A stretch of 64,000 bases of DNA from Pseudomonas sp. PSB18. GTDB taxonomy: Bacteria > Pseudomonadota > Gammaproteobacteria > Pseudomonadales > Pseudomonadaceae. The stretch's first letter is position 1, and each line of letters starts with the position of its first letter. Shown here piece by piece: positions 25,217 through 32,637 of this stretch. The position numbers and the translations under genes were made by a program. Location of the stretch: positions 1 to 64,000 of the forward strand of contig NZ_NOIN01000013.1 of assembly GCF_014596565.1 (NCBI RefSeq), in the 5' to 3' direction. The notes under the pieces were generated by a model, which was not told the origin of the DNA, searched no databases, and was given only the letters and a program-made list of their open reading frames with translations.

Positions 25217-25712
25217 CTAGTAACTTCCTGTAAAACACGTTCAGCATCGAATTTCCGCGTGCGCCCACTGCGCCGCCCAACAGGAAGGGGCTGTCGGAAA
25301 ACCATGAAGCATGGTGTTGCATATGGCTATCCACCACGCTGATCAGCGTGTGAACGCCTTGCTCTATTCCCTTTGAAGCGCATGCCGTGGAAAGCACATC
25401 GAACACAGTGGAACTGGCGTCTTCGTCTTCACTGTGCAGGACCAGCTTCATGCTGCCGTCGTAACCGGCGCGTTCGTGAAACCGAAAGTACACGGCCCAG
25501 CCGAACGGCACTCCGTCCCCGCGCGTACAGCGATAGGCGCCACCCGGCCGACGGGAATTGAATATCTCTGCGACACAATCATCCGGGCTGGAAAAGCGTT
25601 GGGCCAGGACCCGTTGCCAGGTATCGCTCCCCATGGCGTCGGTCAAACATCTCAATGTGGCATCGGGGGCCATGGGGTGTGCGTGGTAAGCATCCGATAC
25701 AGTACTTTTCAC
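25191..25712 (-). CDS. Unrecognised small protein, possibly GNAT fold
   Basis: The 173-residue protein contains VPFGWAVYFRFHERAGYDGSMKLVL followed by a helix and HTLISVVDSHMQHHASWF, then a C-terminal strand. This spacing is reminiscent of GNAT strands 4-5, but the R/Q-x-x-G-x-G/A acetyl-CoA loop is not visible. GTG 25712 has GAGGG about 9 bases upstream. It is the first gene of the leftward operon and overlaps the PAT-like gene by 26 bases. A role in the same pathway is likely; the function is unknown. Confidence 0.65.
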   Translation of the reverse strand: MKSTVSDAYHAHPMAPDATLRCLTDAMGSDTWQRVLAQRFSSPDDCVAEIFNSRRPGGAYRCTRGDGVPFGWAVYFRFHERAGYDGSMKLVLHSEDEDASSTVFDVLSTACASKGIEQGVHTLISVVDSHMQHHASWFSDSPFLLGGAVGARGNSMLNVFYRKLLDDSAGHSR

Positions 25713-25847
25713 GATGACGAACCCTCTCGCTCACCCTGTCTTGATGTCACTTGAGTCTACGCCCAAGCATGCCGGGCAAACGGCACGTTAGATTTTTTAA
25801 AGCGACGGCAGTAACGCTTAACGAGCCTTGACGGCGTTGCGGATCGC

Positions 25848-26744
25848 TCAACAGGGCGTGGGTTGAAGGGACTTGCTGGCGGTATCGATGATGCGTCTTC
25901 CCACCAGATCCTTGACCACTGAATGGTTCATCCAGCCATGCCAATACAGGGGTTCCCTGTAGCAGTTTTGCGGCATCAGATCGACCAACTGCCCCTCTTC
26001 GAGCAGCGGCGCGGCGACATCCGCAGGCATCAGCGTGTAACCAAGCCCCGCCAGGACCGCATCCTGGACCATCGGCAATGAAGGCAAGTAATGACAGGGG
26101 AAGCGCTCGATCGAAACACCCAGCAGTTCGCGGAGGAAGGCTGCATGGCGCGTGTCATTACGCCCGCGGGTGATCGCCGGCGCATCGAGCAGCGAATGTG
26201 TGCCCAGGCCCCGGGCCAGATAGCGGTGCATATAGTCAGGTGTACTGACGCATTTGTATTCCATGACCCCCAGCGGATGGACTTCAAACCCATCGAGGGG
26301 CTCGGCAACCACCGAAACGCAACCCTGGACATCCCCGCGTTTGAGAATGTTCAGGCTGGAGCAACGATCATCGGAAATGATTTCCACACAGACCTGTTCG
26401 GCCCGCATCAACTCGATCAGTAGCGGGGCGAACCAGGTGTTGAGCGAGTCGGGATGTACACCAATGGCAATCTTTGAATTCGTATTGCCCTTGCGCGAAA
26501 GCAGCCTCAGGACATCATGTTCCAGCGAACGCAATGCCGAGACATGTTGTAGTAGGGCCTGGCCGGCTGAGGTGGGATGGATCGGTCTTTCGCGAATGAC
26601 CAGGATGGTTGAAAGCGAGTTTTCCAGCGACTTTATTCGTTGCGAAATGGCACCGCTGGTGATGTTGAGCGCCGAGGCAGCGCGTTCAAAACTCTTATGC
26701 TCAATGACACAGGCAAACGCTTCCAACTGTTGGCGATCCAGCAT
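25848..26744 (-). CDS. LysR-family regulator of the ArgP/IciA type, likely cluster switch
   Basis: The 298-residue protein starts MLDRQQLEAFACVIEHKSFERAA and continues ALNITSGAISQRIKSLENSL, as in ArgP/LysG proteins that sense basic amino acids. ATG 26744 has GGAGG 5 bases upstream; the frame opens earlier at 26765 without a site. A perfect palindrome lies just upstream and shares its half-site with the MFS/AMP-ligase divergent promoter. I infer autoregulation and control of the halogenase cluster. Confidence 0.88.
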   Translation of the reverse strand: MLDRQQLEAFACVIEHKSFERAASALNITSGAISQRIKSLENSLSTILVIRERPIHPTSAGQALLQHVSALRSLEHDVLRLLSRKGNTNSKIAIGVHPDSLNTWFAPLLIELMRAEQVCVEIISDDRCSSLNILKRGDVQGCVSVVAEPLDGFEVHPLGVMEYKCVSTPDYMHRYLARGLGTHSLLDAPAITRGRNDTRHAAFLRELLGVSIERFPCHYLPSLPMVQDAVLAGLGYTLMPADVAAPLLEEGQLVDLMPQNCYREPLYWHGWMNHSVVKDLVGRRIIDTASKSLQPTPC

Positions 26745-26766
26745 GTCAACCTCCCTGTAAGCCACT

Positions 26767-26787
26767 GCGTTATCAGGCTAATAACGC
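26767..26787. promoter_or_regulatory. Palindrome before the LysR gene, probable operator
   Basis: GCGTTAT-N7-ATAACGC is a perfect 7-base inverted repeat ending 23 bases upstream of the LysR start. It includes a T-N11-A LysR box. The GCGTTA half-site is shared with 17109-17151. Confidence 0.6.
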
Positions 26788-27115
26788 AAGGTTATGAACA
26801 TCCGTGTGCTCGTGGCTCAATGGCCACCCCACATACATTTTCATTGGCAGCAATCCGAAAAAATCGGATCGTTTGAATAAGGAAGACTGTCATGGGGAAC
26901 GCTGCCCCAGTTGTTCAAATCACAAGCCCGTCCATGGGTGTGGCGCGTCGCGTTCGAATTTCCTGTTCGATACGAATCGCGTGGCTTGCACCCGGGCTGC
27001 AGCCATAATTTCGAATGGCTATATTCTTATGCGAACACAAAATAGCCCCATTACGCCCTTTGAGACAAGTCCTGGATCCAATCCATTTGCCGGATGGAAT
27101 CATGGCTTTTTAGTG
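26788..27115. other. Gene-free stretch between LysR and DUF1737 genes
   Basis: About 330 bases, AT-richer than the flanks. A short 38-codon frame starts at ATG 26892 but has no recognisable product. No tRNA-like or repeat structure was seen. Confidence 0.5.
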
Positions 27116-27331
27116 CTATCTGGTCTCGTCAGAAGGCACTGTCGTGCTTGAACCCAAAGGCCAGATAATCGCTTGAGCGACAATGGTTCGCTCGCCATTG
27201 AAAGTGACGGCCGGACCGCCGTGTAGCGCATAACCCATTTTCAGGGCATCGCTGACGCGATGACAAAATGCAGCATCGTCGGGGCCTGTCAGCACCCTGT
27301 AGATGGGAAGCCCGTCGGGCGGTAGGTTCAT
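27116..27331 (-). CDS. DUF1737 domain protein
   Basis: The 71-residue protein shows the DUF1737 pattern IYRVLTGPDDAAFCHRVSDAL-KMGYALHGGPAVTFNGE-QAIIWP. This is a small single-domain family of unknown function that is common in Pseudomonas. ATG 27331 has GGAG 7 bases upstream. It stands alone. Confidence 0.85.
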   Translation of the reverse strand: MNLPPDGLPIYRVLTGPDDAAFCHRVSDALKMGYALHGGPAVTFNGERTIVAQAIIWPLGSSTTVPSDETR

Positions 27332-27370
27332 GCTTCTTCTCCTTCAGTACACCAGCAACGACATGCTGGC

Positions 27371-27472
27371 CGTCTGTTCGACGCCGCCGTGGAGTGGCGT
27401 TCTGCATACCGTGAGGCAGTCTACTCGCCGTGGATCGGGGCCAACAACGGTCATGCCGCGTTGATGTCCCTG
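27371..27472 (+). pseudogene. Possible coding remnant
   Basis: In the frame starting at 27371 the translation RLFDAAVEWRSAYREAVYS, continuing with PWIGANNGHAALMSL, looks protein-like but has no start or ribosome site. The frame then runs into a dispersed repeat. I do not recognise the parent gene, and it may be chance. Confidence 0.25.
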
Positions 27473-27509
27473 ACAACCCCCTCAATCGACACTCTCGCAG
27501 CGTTGTCTG

Positions 27510-27587
27510 CAACTGCGCCAGAATCCGCCGGGCTTGTGCGCCTTGGGTTGGGTCGGTAGTTTGAGGCCAGCCACTGCCCACCAGTGG
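27510..27587 (+). repeat. Dispersed repeat, copy 1 (before the GNAT gene)
   Basis: A roughly 78-base sequence starting CAACTGCGCCAGAATCCGCC is repeated with few changes at 28271-28345. The two direct copies flank the small GNAT gene. The second copy runs into the leader element of the DUF6124 gene. Confidence 0.7.
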
Positions 27588-27616
27588 CACCAGAACCCCC
27601 CCAAGGAACGCCCCAC

Positions 27617-28075
27617 ATGCTGCAAATGGATTGGCTCAGTCACCACATGGACAAATGCGACCTGATGGCCGAATGGCTTTATCAGGAGTTCAGCTACGAA
27701 TTCGCACAACAATCCCTCGCCAGTTGGCAGCACGAATTCTCGGCCGGGCAACACGATGGTCGCTGGAAATGCCTGATCGCCACGGAGCAAGGCCAACTGC
27801 TGGGCGGCGTCTCACTGGCCGACAACGACCTGCCCGACCGGCCAGAACTGGGGCCATGGTTGGCATGCGTCTACATCGCACCAGAAGCCCGACGCAGAGG
27901 GCTCGCCGCGCAGTTGATCGAAGGCATTTGTGCTCATGCGAGGGAGACTGGATTTTCCACCTTGTACCTGCACACCCACAGCCAGAGTCATTACTACGCC
28001 AAGCTGGGCTGGGAAGTGTTGGAGCGCTTCGAGGCCTGGGGGAAAGAACAATGCCTGATGGCTCGGCGTTTATAA
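27617..28075 (+). CDS. GNAT-family N-acetyltransferase
   Basis: The 152-residue cytosolic protein has the acetyl-CoA loop ACVYIAPEARRRGLAAQLIEGI (about residues 86-107) and the terminal SQSHYYAKLGWEVLERFE segment. The substrate is unknown. ATG 27617 has AAGGA 9 bases upstream, whereas the longer frame begins with GTG 27584 inside a repeat. It is a lone accessory gene between two copies of a dispersed repeat. Confidence 0.87.
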   Translation: MLQMDWLSHHMDKCDLMAEWLYQEFSYEFAQQSLASWQHEFSAGQHDGRWKCLIATEQGQLLGGVSLADNDLPDRPELGPWLACVYIAPEARRRGLAAQLIEGICAHARETGFSTLYLHTHSQSHYYAKLGWEVLERFEAWGKEQCLMARRL

Positions 28076-28156
28076 GCAGCGGCCCAACAAAGACAGCACC
28101 TGACGATGGATGGCACGCTACGTCGCTGCAACATGATCACCTGGCCCACCCCCAAT

Positions 28157-28190
28157 CCCTGTGGGAGCGAGCCTGCTCGCGATAGCTGTG
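28157..28190. repeat. Single REP element
   Basis: CCCTGTGGGAGCGAGCCTGC continues into CTCGCGATAG; no inverted partner follows within 150 bases, so this is a REP singlet. Confidence 0.8.
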
Positions 28191-28270
28191 TATCAGCCAC
28201 CTTCCGGCCCGCTGTTTATCGTGACTCCACGAGACTAGCCACGACCGACATCGTCTTGCGCCATTGCCTA

Positions 28271-28345
28271 CAACTACGCCAGAATCCGCCGGCTTGTGTG
28301 CCTTGGGCCGCGTCGGTAGTTTGAATCCGTCACTGCTCATCAGTG
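28271..28345 (+). repeat. Dispersed repeat, copy 2 (before the DUF6124 leader)
   Basis: This matches 27510-27587 with a handful of substitutions and one missing G. Together with the following GGGTTTCGCAGCCCGGACTC stretch it forms the front part of the conserved upstream element of the DUF6124 gene. Confidence 0.7.
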
Positions 28346-28426
28346 ATCGGGTTTCGCAGCCCGGACTCTATAGGCGCACAACGTCACCTTCGAAAGCAGA
28401 TAGCCTATGTCTGTGATTTCGTCAGA

Positions 28427-28502
28427 GGTGGCTGTGCGTGGGAGACCTTTGGTCTGCCGGTCCCTAGAGTCCCGGTCTGCGAACCCGCGTACAGCTGCCA
28501 CC
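28427..28502 (+). ncRNA. Structured leader element upstream of the DUF6124 gene
   Basis: GGTGGCTGTGCGTGGG pairs with CCCGCGTACAGC-TGCCACC to close a long stem with small bulges. Inside it AGACC-TTT-GGTCT (28443-28455) forms a perfect hairpin. It ends 56 bases before the ATG. From general knowledge of fluorescens-group genomes this sequence recurs before similar genes. It could be a cis-regulatory RNA or a processed small RNA. Confidence 0.45.
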
Positions 28503-28558
28503 CTAACTTCGTTTCGCAGCGGATGGTGGTAGCTCCAACAGACTCTAGGAGCTTTACC

Positions 28559-28918
28559 ATGGTCAAAATTACACCGAACCCGCCAGCTACAGACGAAGCC
28601 GTGTCCCGTGTTCAGTCTGTTCGTAACAAGAAGCTTGATGATGCCGCCACCCGGGCTTTGGATTTCTATCTGAACCCTACGTCTGAGAAGGAAGCGTCTG
28701 ACAAGCCCAACACCATTTTCCGTATTGCGCCTGATGTTGATTCGGAGTGTTTGCTTGCCAATCTGAGTGAGAACCTGGCTTCGGCGAATGCCATGATCAG
28801 CGATCTGGCGTTTGACCTGGATGGGTCAAGGCGGCATGTGGCGTTGGGGATTTTGCAGGTGATTGAGTTGAGTGAGCTTTTAGCGAATCGGGCTTTGGAT
28901 ATTGTTGAGGTGAGGTGA
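28559..28918 (+). CDS. DUF6124 family protein
   Basis: The 119-residue protein resembles the Pseudomonas-specific DUF6124 family. It has TPNPP near the start, a helix KKLDDAATRALDFYLNP, then IAPDVDSECLLANLSENLASANAMISD and a final helix ending NRALDIVEV. Its function is unknown, and members usually occur in many copies per genome. AGGAG (28547-28551) lies 7 bases before ATG 28559. The stop codon lies inside a TGAGG tandem tract, and a strong terminator follows 67 bases later. Confidence 0.87.
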   Translation: MVKITPNPPATDEAVSRVQSVRNKKLDDAATRALDFYLNPTSEKEASDKPNTIFRIAPDVDSECLLANLSENLASANAMISDLAFDLDGSRRHVALGILQVIELSELLANRALDIVEVR

Positions 28919-28955
28919 GGTGAGGTGAGGTGAGGTGAGGTGAGGTGAGGTGAGG
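28906..28955 (+). repeat. TGAGG tandem repeat, 10 copies, spanning a stop codon
   Basis: Ten perfect TGAGG units run across the 3' end of the DUF6124 gene. The stop TGA is the start of the third unit. Because TGAGG gives a TGA in each + frame within 15 bases, slippage cannot extend the protein. Confidence 0.95.
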
Positions 28956-28984
28956 TAGGGCAGGGCGTTCGCTGCCTCCTGGCG

Positions 28985-29015
28985 TAAAAAAGGTCTTGCT
29001 GAGCAAGACCTTTTT
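28985..29015. terminator. Strong rho-independent terminator
   Basis: GGTCTTGC (28992-28999) and GCAAGACC (29003-29010) form an 8-base perfect stem with a TGA loop. It is flanked by A-run and TTTTT, so it works in both directions. It ends the DUF6124 transcript. Confidence 0.85.
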
Positions 29016-29107
29016 CGTATCGAGAGTCCCTAAATGATACCGGGCGCATTTGTGTCTGAGCTGGGCTTTGAGGGACTGGAGTAGGAGGGGCCGTTGTGGC
29101 TTTGTGT

Positions 29108-29725
29108 CTAGCCGTTGAAAAACACATTGCACCGGGTACACCACCCTTCAGCTACGCTCCGGTTCATTGGAAAACGGAAGGGGGGATGACCTGAGTTGGC
29201 AACCGTCAAAACCAGTGAGAACCCTGTGAATTCACGCCGAATCTCCTCGGCTGGAACGCTCATGCCTACCTCATCGACTATTCGAAGAACCCCGCCCGAT
29301 ACCCTGCGGTCAATCCGTCGCCACTCGAGGTGCCAGCCTGTTATCCACGTGAAATCTCGAATTTGATAATCGCCGGTAGCGCTTTGGCATTGAGCGAGTT
29401 TCTGGTTGGAAAGGTCAAAGACAAAAAATAGGGGGCTTGGAAAGCCGAGCAGTTGAGTATCGTCCAGGCTCAAACCTTCTTTTAGGTTGATGGACGCTAC
29501 AAGTGCTTTTGCTCTTCTCTTGCGCCGGATCAAATGCCATATGGAAAGGCAAAAAACAGAAACAGAAGCCAGGAAGAGCTGGCGTGCTTCGGCGGTAAGC
29601 TTATCGGGCCAATACGCAATCACGCCCCACACGAGTGCTGTCGTGGTAAGGCCGGATAACCAGGCGGCGGGGATCACCATACTGTTAGCGAGGCTGGTGC
29701 CTAGCGTCCTTAGACAGCTATTCAT
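29108..29725 (-). CDS. Hypothetical membrane protein with two N-terminal TM segments
   Basis: The 205-residue protein has two hydrophobic segments, about residues 14-38 (VIPAAWLSGLTTTALVWGVI) and 48-65 (QLFLASVSVFCLSIWHLI). A basic RRKRRAK stop follows them, so most of the protein (66-205) should be cytoplasmic. That part is mixed strand/helix with a C-terminal CTRCNVFFNG. I recognise no family. The ribosome site at ATG 29725 is weak. Nothing nearby suggests a partner. Confidence 0.6.
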   Translation of the reverse strand: MNSCLRTLGTSLANSMVIPAAWLSGLTTTALVWGVIAYWPDKLTAEARQLFLASVSVFCLSIWHLIRRKRRAKALVASINLKEGLSLDDTQLLGFPSPLFFVFDLSNQKLAQCQSATGDYQIRDFTWITGWHLEWRRIDRRVSGGVLRIVDEVGMSVPAEEIRREFTGFSLVLTVANSGHPPFRFPMNRSVAEGWCTRCNVFFNG

Positions 29726-30254
29726 TACTTATCCAATGCCATTTGTAGAAGAGCGCGCAGGTTATCACTGGGAGCGTCCAGGCATTGCACCTAGCCGGCT
29801 GAGTAGCGTGCTTTCGTACGACTGTTACGGTGACTTCAAGCATCCTTGCGTGTGTTTGTCTGCTGGTTTTCAGGCATTAAAAAGCCGGCTTATGGCCGGC
29901 TTCTCGTTGACTGACTCAGTTCGTTTTTGACAAACCTCACCAGCCTTCAAAACGTACATCCGGCTCTTGCGGCCGGCTGTGGGACTTGGTCAGAAAGTGA
30001 TCTGCCTTGTCGGTGCGAGGCATGGGTTCGCAAATGTGGGGCGCAGGATACGCGGGTTTTCTTCGGAAGCCCAGGGGTAAGTGGTGTGGAATCATTGGGT
30101 TACCGGTGGTTCAAGGGGAAAGCGGGGGGCTGCTTTGCAGCCCAGCGGGGATGAATCCCCTCGCCACAGAGAATCTCCTTGGCACAAACAATCCTTGGTA
30201 CAAGCAATCTCCTTTAGGTAGGGAGCGCTGGCTACTGTCCTTTAGTTCATAGGC
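29726..30254. other. Gene-free stretch with one hairpin
   Basis: About 530 bases without a convincing gene. AAGCCGGC (29882-29889) and GCCGGCTT (29895-29902) form a hairpin that could terminate transcripts. Short repeat-like pieces (GGCTGCTTTGCAGCCC near 30129) are also present. Small open frames here lack ribosome sites. Confidence 0.5.
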
Positions 30255-30986
30255 TCAATCGAACACCTGCGGTCGTTGCTTGTTGAGGGTTGACCACCAG
30301 AATACCCAGCCCAATACCCTGATGTTTTGTGCTTCGATCTGTTCGGCGCTGAAGACTTCGTCCGGGTAGGCGGCGCTGTTGTGGCTGCGCAGGCGCAGGC
30401 GGTTGCCGGGGATTCGGTGGAGGTATTTGATGCGCAGCATGCCGTCGTGTTCGAGGGCGTAGATCTGGCCGTCGATGACTTGGGTAAGGCCGCGGTCGAT
30501 GGCGAGGATGGAGCCGTCTTCGATGCGTTCGGCCATGCTGTCGCCGACCATAACGGTGCAGATGGCGTCGTTGGGGTTTATTTCCAGGGATTCGAGGTGG
30601 CTGCGGGGCAGGCGGATGGATTGGTCGGGGATTTCGGTGATGTGGGTTTTGTTGCTGCCCGTCGCGATAGGGGCTTCCATGTAGAAGGGCAGTTCGATGT
30701 CCTGGGTTTCCGCCACGCTGTAGACGCCTTGGACTTCGGCGGCTTCATAGGTGGTGCCGGGGCCGAGGCCCAACGGGGTTTGTGGGCCTTCGCCGTGGGC
30801 GAGCCATTGCGGGCTGACGGTCAGCAGGCCGGCGATACTGTGGATACGACCCGGCGGGATGCCGCGGTTGAACCAGTTGTTCACGTGCTGCGATTTAACG
30901 CCGTATAACTTCGCGAAGTCGGCGGATCGGATTTGTGCTTCTTTGAGAAGGGCTCTGAAGCGGTCGCCACTGGAGGTCTTTTTCAT
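30255..30986 (-). CDS. HTH / S24-type repressor (phage C2 or PrtR-like)
   Basis: The 243-residue protein has an N-terminal helix-turn-helix (FAKLYGVKSQHVNNWFNRGI, about 24-43) and a C-terminal LexA-like S24 domain with Ser150 in VGDSMAERI and Lys187 in MLRIKYL. The usual Ala-Gly cleavage site is not evident in the linker (EAPIATGSNK), so RecA-stimulated self-cleavage may be lost or use another bond. ATG 30986 is chosen over TTG 31022. No prophage or pyocin genes surround it, so its targets are elsewhere or it is a remnant. An inverted repeat just upstream suggests autoregulation. Confidence 0.85.
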   Translation of the reverse strand: MKKTSSGDRFRALLKEAQIRSADFAKLYGVKSQHVNNWFNRGIPPGRIHSIAGLLTVSPQWLAHGEGPQTPLGLGPGTTYEAAEVQGVYSVAETQDIELPFYMEAPIATGSNKTHITEIPDQSIRLPRSHLESLEINPNDAICTVMVGDSMAERIEDGSILAIDRGLTQVIDGQIYALEHDGMLRIKYLHRIPGNRLRLRSHNSAAYPDEVFSAEQIEAQNIRVLGWVFWWSTLNKQRPQVFD

Positions 30987-31062
30987 AAACGGAAAGTTTA
31001 GGAGCGACTGTGTTTTGAGCAATAAACAAGTCGTTCAAATTTATAAGACGATCTTTCCGTTT
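30987..31062. promoter_or_regulatory. Inverted AAACGGAAAG sites upstream of the S24 repressor
   Basis: AAACGGAAAG at 30987-30996 and its exact reverse complement CTTTCCGTTT at 31053-31062 are separated by 56 bases. The first abuts the start codon. They look like paired operators for the repressor. Confidence 0.5.
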
Positions 31063-31136
31063 GCAGGATTTGAAAGCGGCGGGATAAACGCAGTTAAACA
31101 TTGTTAATACAGTTTCGTATTAAGCACTATTAAGGC

Positions 31137-31164
31137 ATAAAAAACCCCGGTGCAAACCGGGGTT
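31137..31164 (-). terminator. Rho-independent terminator of ppa
   Basis: AACCCCGGT (31143-31151) and ACCGGGGTT (31156-31164) form a perfect 9-base stem with loop GCAA. On the minus strand it is followed by a T run, directly after the ppa stop. Confidence 0.9.
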
Positions 31165-31180
31165 CTTCTTTGAATCAGTT

Positions 31181-31708
31181 TCAGCCCTTGTAGGCGGCAA
31201 CCGACTTGGTGATCGCTTCGCGGGCGGCGTCAGCACCGGCCCAGCCTTCGATCTTGACCCACTTGCCTTTTTCGAGGTCTTTGTAGTTCTCGAAGAAGTG
31301 TTCGATCTGCTGGATCAGCAGTGGCGGCAGGTCGGTGTATTCCTTCACGTTGACGTACAGTTGCGACAGTTTGTCGTGTGGCACTGCGATGACTTTGGCA
31401 TCGCCGCCGCCGTCGTCGGTCATGTTCAGGATGCCGACTGGACGGGCACGGATGACCGAGCCTGGAGCCACTGGGTAAGGGGTCACGACCAGCACGTCGA
31501 GGGGGTCACCGTCGTCGGCCAGGGTGTTGGGGATGTAACCGTAGTTGGCCGGGTAGAACATCGGGGTGGCCATGAAGCGGTCAACGAACAGGCAATCGCT
31601 GTCCTTGTCGATTTCGTATTTGATCGGGGCGTGGTTGGCCGGAATTTCGATCGCAACGTAGATGTCGTTCGGCAGGTCTTTGCCAGCCGGAATCTTGCTG
31701 TAACTCAT
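31181..31708 (-). CDS. ppa: Inorganic pyrophosphatase
   Basis: The 175-residue family I soluble pyrophosphatase hydrolyses PPi to two phosphates and pulls biosynthetic reactions forward. The signature DDGDPLDVLV (metal-binding aspartates) is at about 65-74, with YPANYGYIP before it. Length is standard for the hexameric bacterial enzyme. It is a single-gene unit with its own terminator. Confidence 0.97.
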   Translation of the reverse strand: MSYSKIPAGKDLPNDIYVAIEIPANHAPIKYEIDKDSDCLFVDRFMATPMFYPANYGYIPNTLADDGDPLDVLVVTPYPVAPGSVIRARPVGILNMTDDGGGDAKVIAVPHDKLSQLYVNVKEYTDLPPLLIQQIEHFFENYKDLEKGKWVKIEGWAGADAAREAITKSVAAYKG

Positions 31709-31818
31709 TGGGCGGTGTCCCCGTTAGTTGACCAAAAGGCTGGTCGGATTGACCAAAAGTGGCGGCGATTATAGGCATATTCAGCCATCGATGCCACGTT
31801 ACCAGGGTCTTAGAGACC

Positions 31819-32631
31819 TTAGTATGACGCCTGATAGACCGGATCTTCGGCCTGAAGTTGCCGCAGCCGGGCCAATGGGTCCTGGCGGTAGAACGCCTTG
31901 AGTTGGGCATAGACCTTCGGGTACGCCTGATGCAGCAGGTCCGGAGCGCTGAAGAAGTATTCGCTGGTGACGGCGAAGAACTCCGCCGGATTTTCTGCGG
32001 CGTAGGGGTCGATGAGAGTGTCGGCGTCGGGGTTATGGTCCAGTTGGCGGTTGAGGTCGTCGAAAGCCTGCTGCATGGCTTCGGCCCAGTCGCTGACCCG
32101 CATGTCGGCATGCAGCGGCGGCAGGCCGTTGGCATCTCCGTTGAGCATGTCGAGTTTGTGTGCCAGCTCGTGGATGACCAGGTTGTAGCCGTCCCAGCCA
32201 CCGCTGGCGAGCACGCCGTCCCAGGCCAAAATGATCGGGCCTTGGGGCCAGGCTTCGCCGCTGTGTTCGCCGTCCCATTCGTGTTCTATGCCGCTGGCGT
32301 CGCGATGGCGCTGGGGGCTGAGGAAGTCGTCGGGGTACAGGACGATTTCGTGGAAGCCCTGGTACCAGTTCAGCTCGCCCAGGTGCATCAGCGGCAATTG
32401 GGCCTGGGCGGCGAGCAACAGGCGTTGTTCCTGGTGCAGTTCGACGCCGGGCAGGGCGGTCAGGTGTTTGTCCTGCAGGAACAACACGCAGGCTTCGCGC
32501 AGCCACTGGTCCTCGGCGGCGCTGATGCCATCGAGGAAACTCAGGTGATGACGCACGCGCCGCCAGGTGTCCTCGGCCACGGGGTGCTTGGCGAGGATGC
32601 GTTGGCGGCGCCAGTTGCTCAAGGACCACAT
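31819..32631 (-). CDS. mtfA: Zinc-dependent peptidase MtfA
   Basis: The 270-residue cytosolic zinc peptidase has HELAHKLDMLNGDANG carrying the HExxH motif, and a downstream Glu in NPAEFFAV as third ligand. In E. coli MtfA binds the glucose repressor Mlc; in Pseudomonas the partner is not clear. It lies 6 bases after the dedA stop, so the two are probably co-transcribed. Confidence 0.9.
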   Translation of the reverse strand: MWSLSNWRRQRILAKHPVAEDTWRRVRHHLSFLDGISAAEDQWLREACVLFLQDKHLTALPGVELHQEQRLLLAAQAQLPLMHLGELNWYQGFHEIVLYPDDFLSPQRHRDASGIEHEWDGEHSGEAWPQGPIILAWDGVLASGGWDGYNLVIHELAHKLDMLNGDANGLPPLHADMRVSDWAEAMQQAFDDLNRQLDHNPDADTLIDPYAAENPAEFFAVTSEYFFSAPDLLHQAYPKVYAQLKAFYRQDPLARLRQLQAEDPVYQASY

Positions 32632-32637
32632 GGGCGA

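Noticed and set aside
28906..28955. CRISPR-like array
   Set aside because: The TGAGG units are contiguous without spacers.
30255..30986. Prophage or pyocin region implied by the S24 repressor
   Set aside because: Neighbours are an unrelated hypothetical gene and ppa; no structural, lysis or integrase genes are present.
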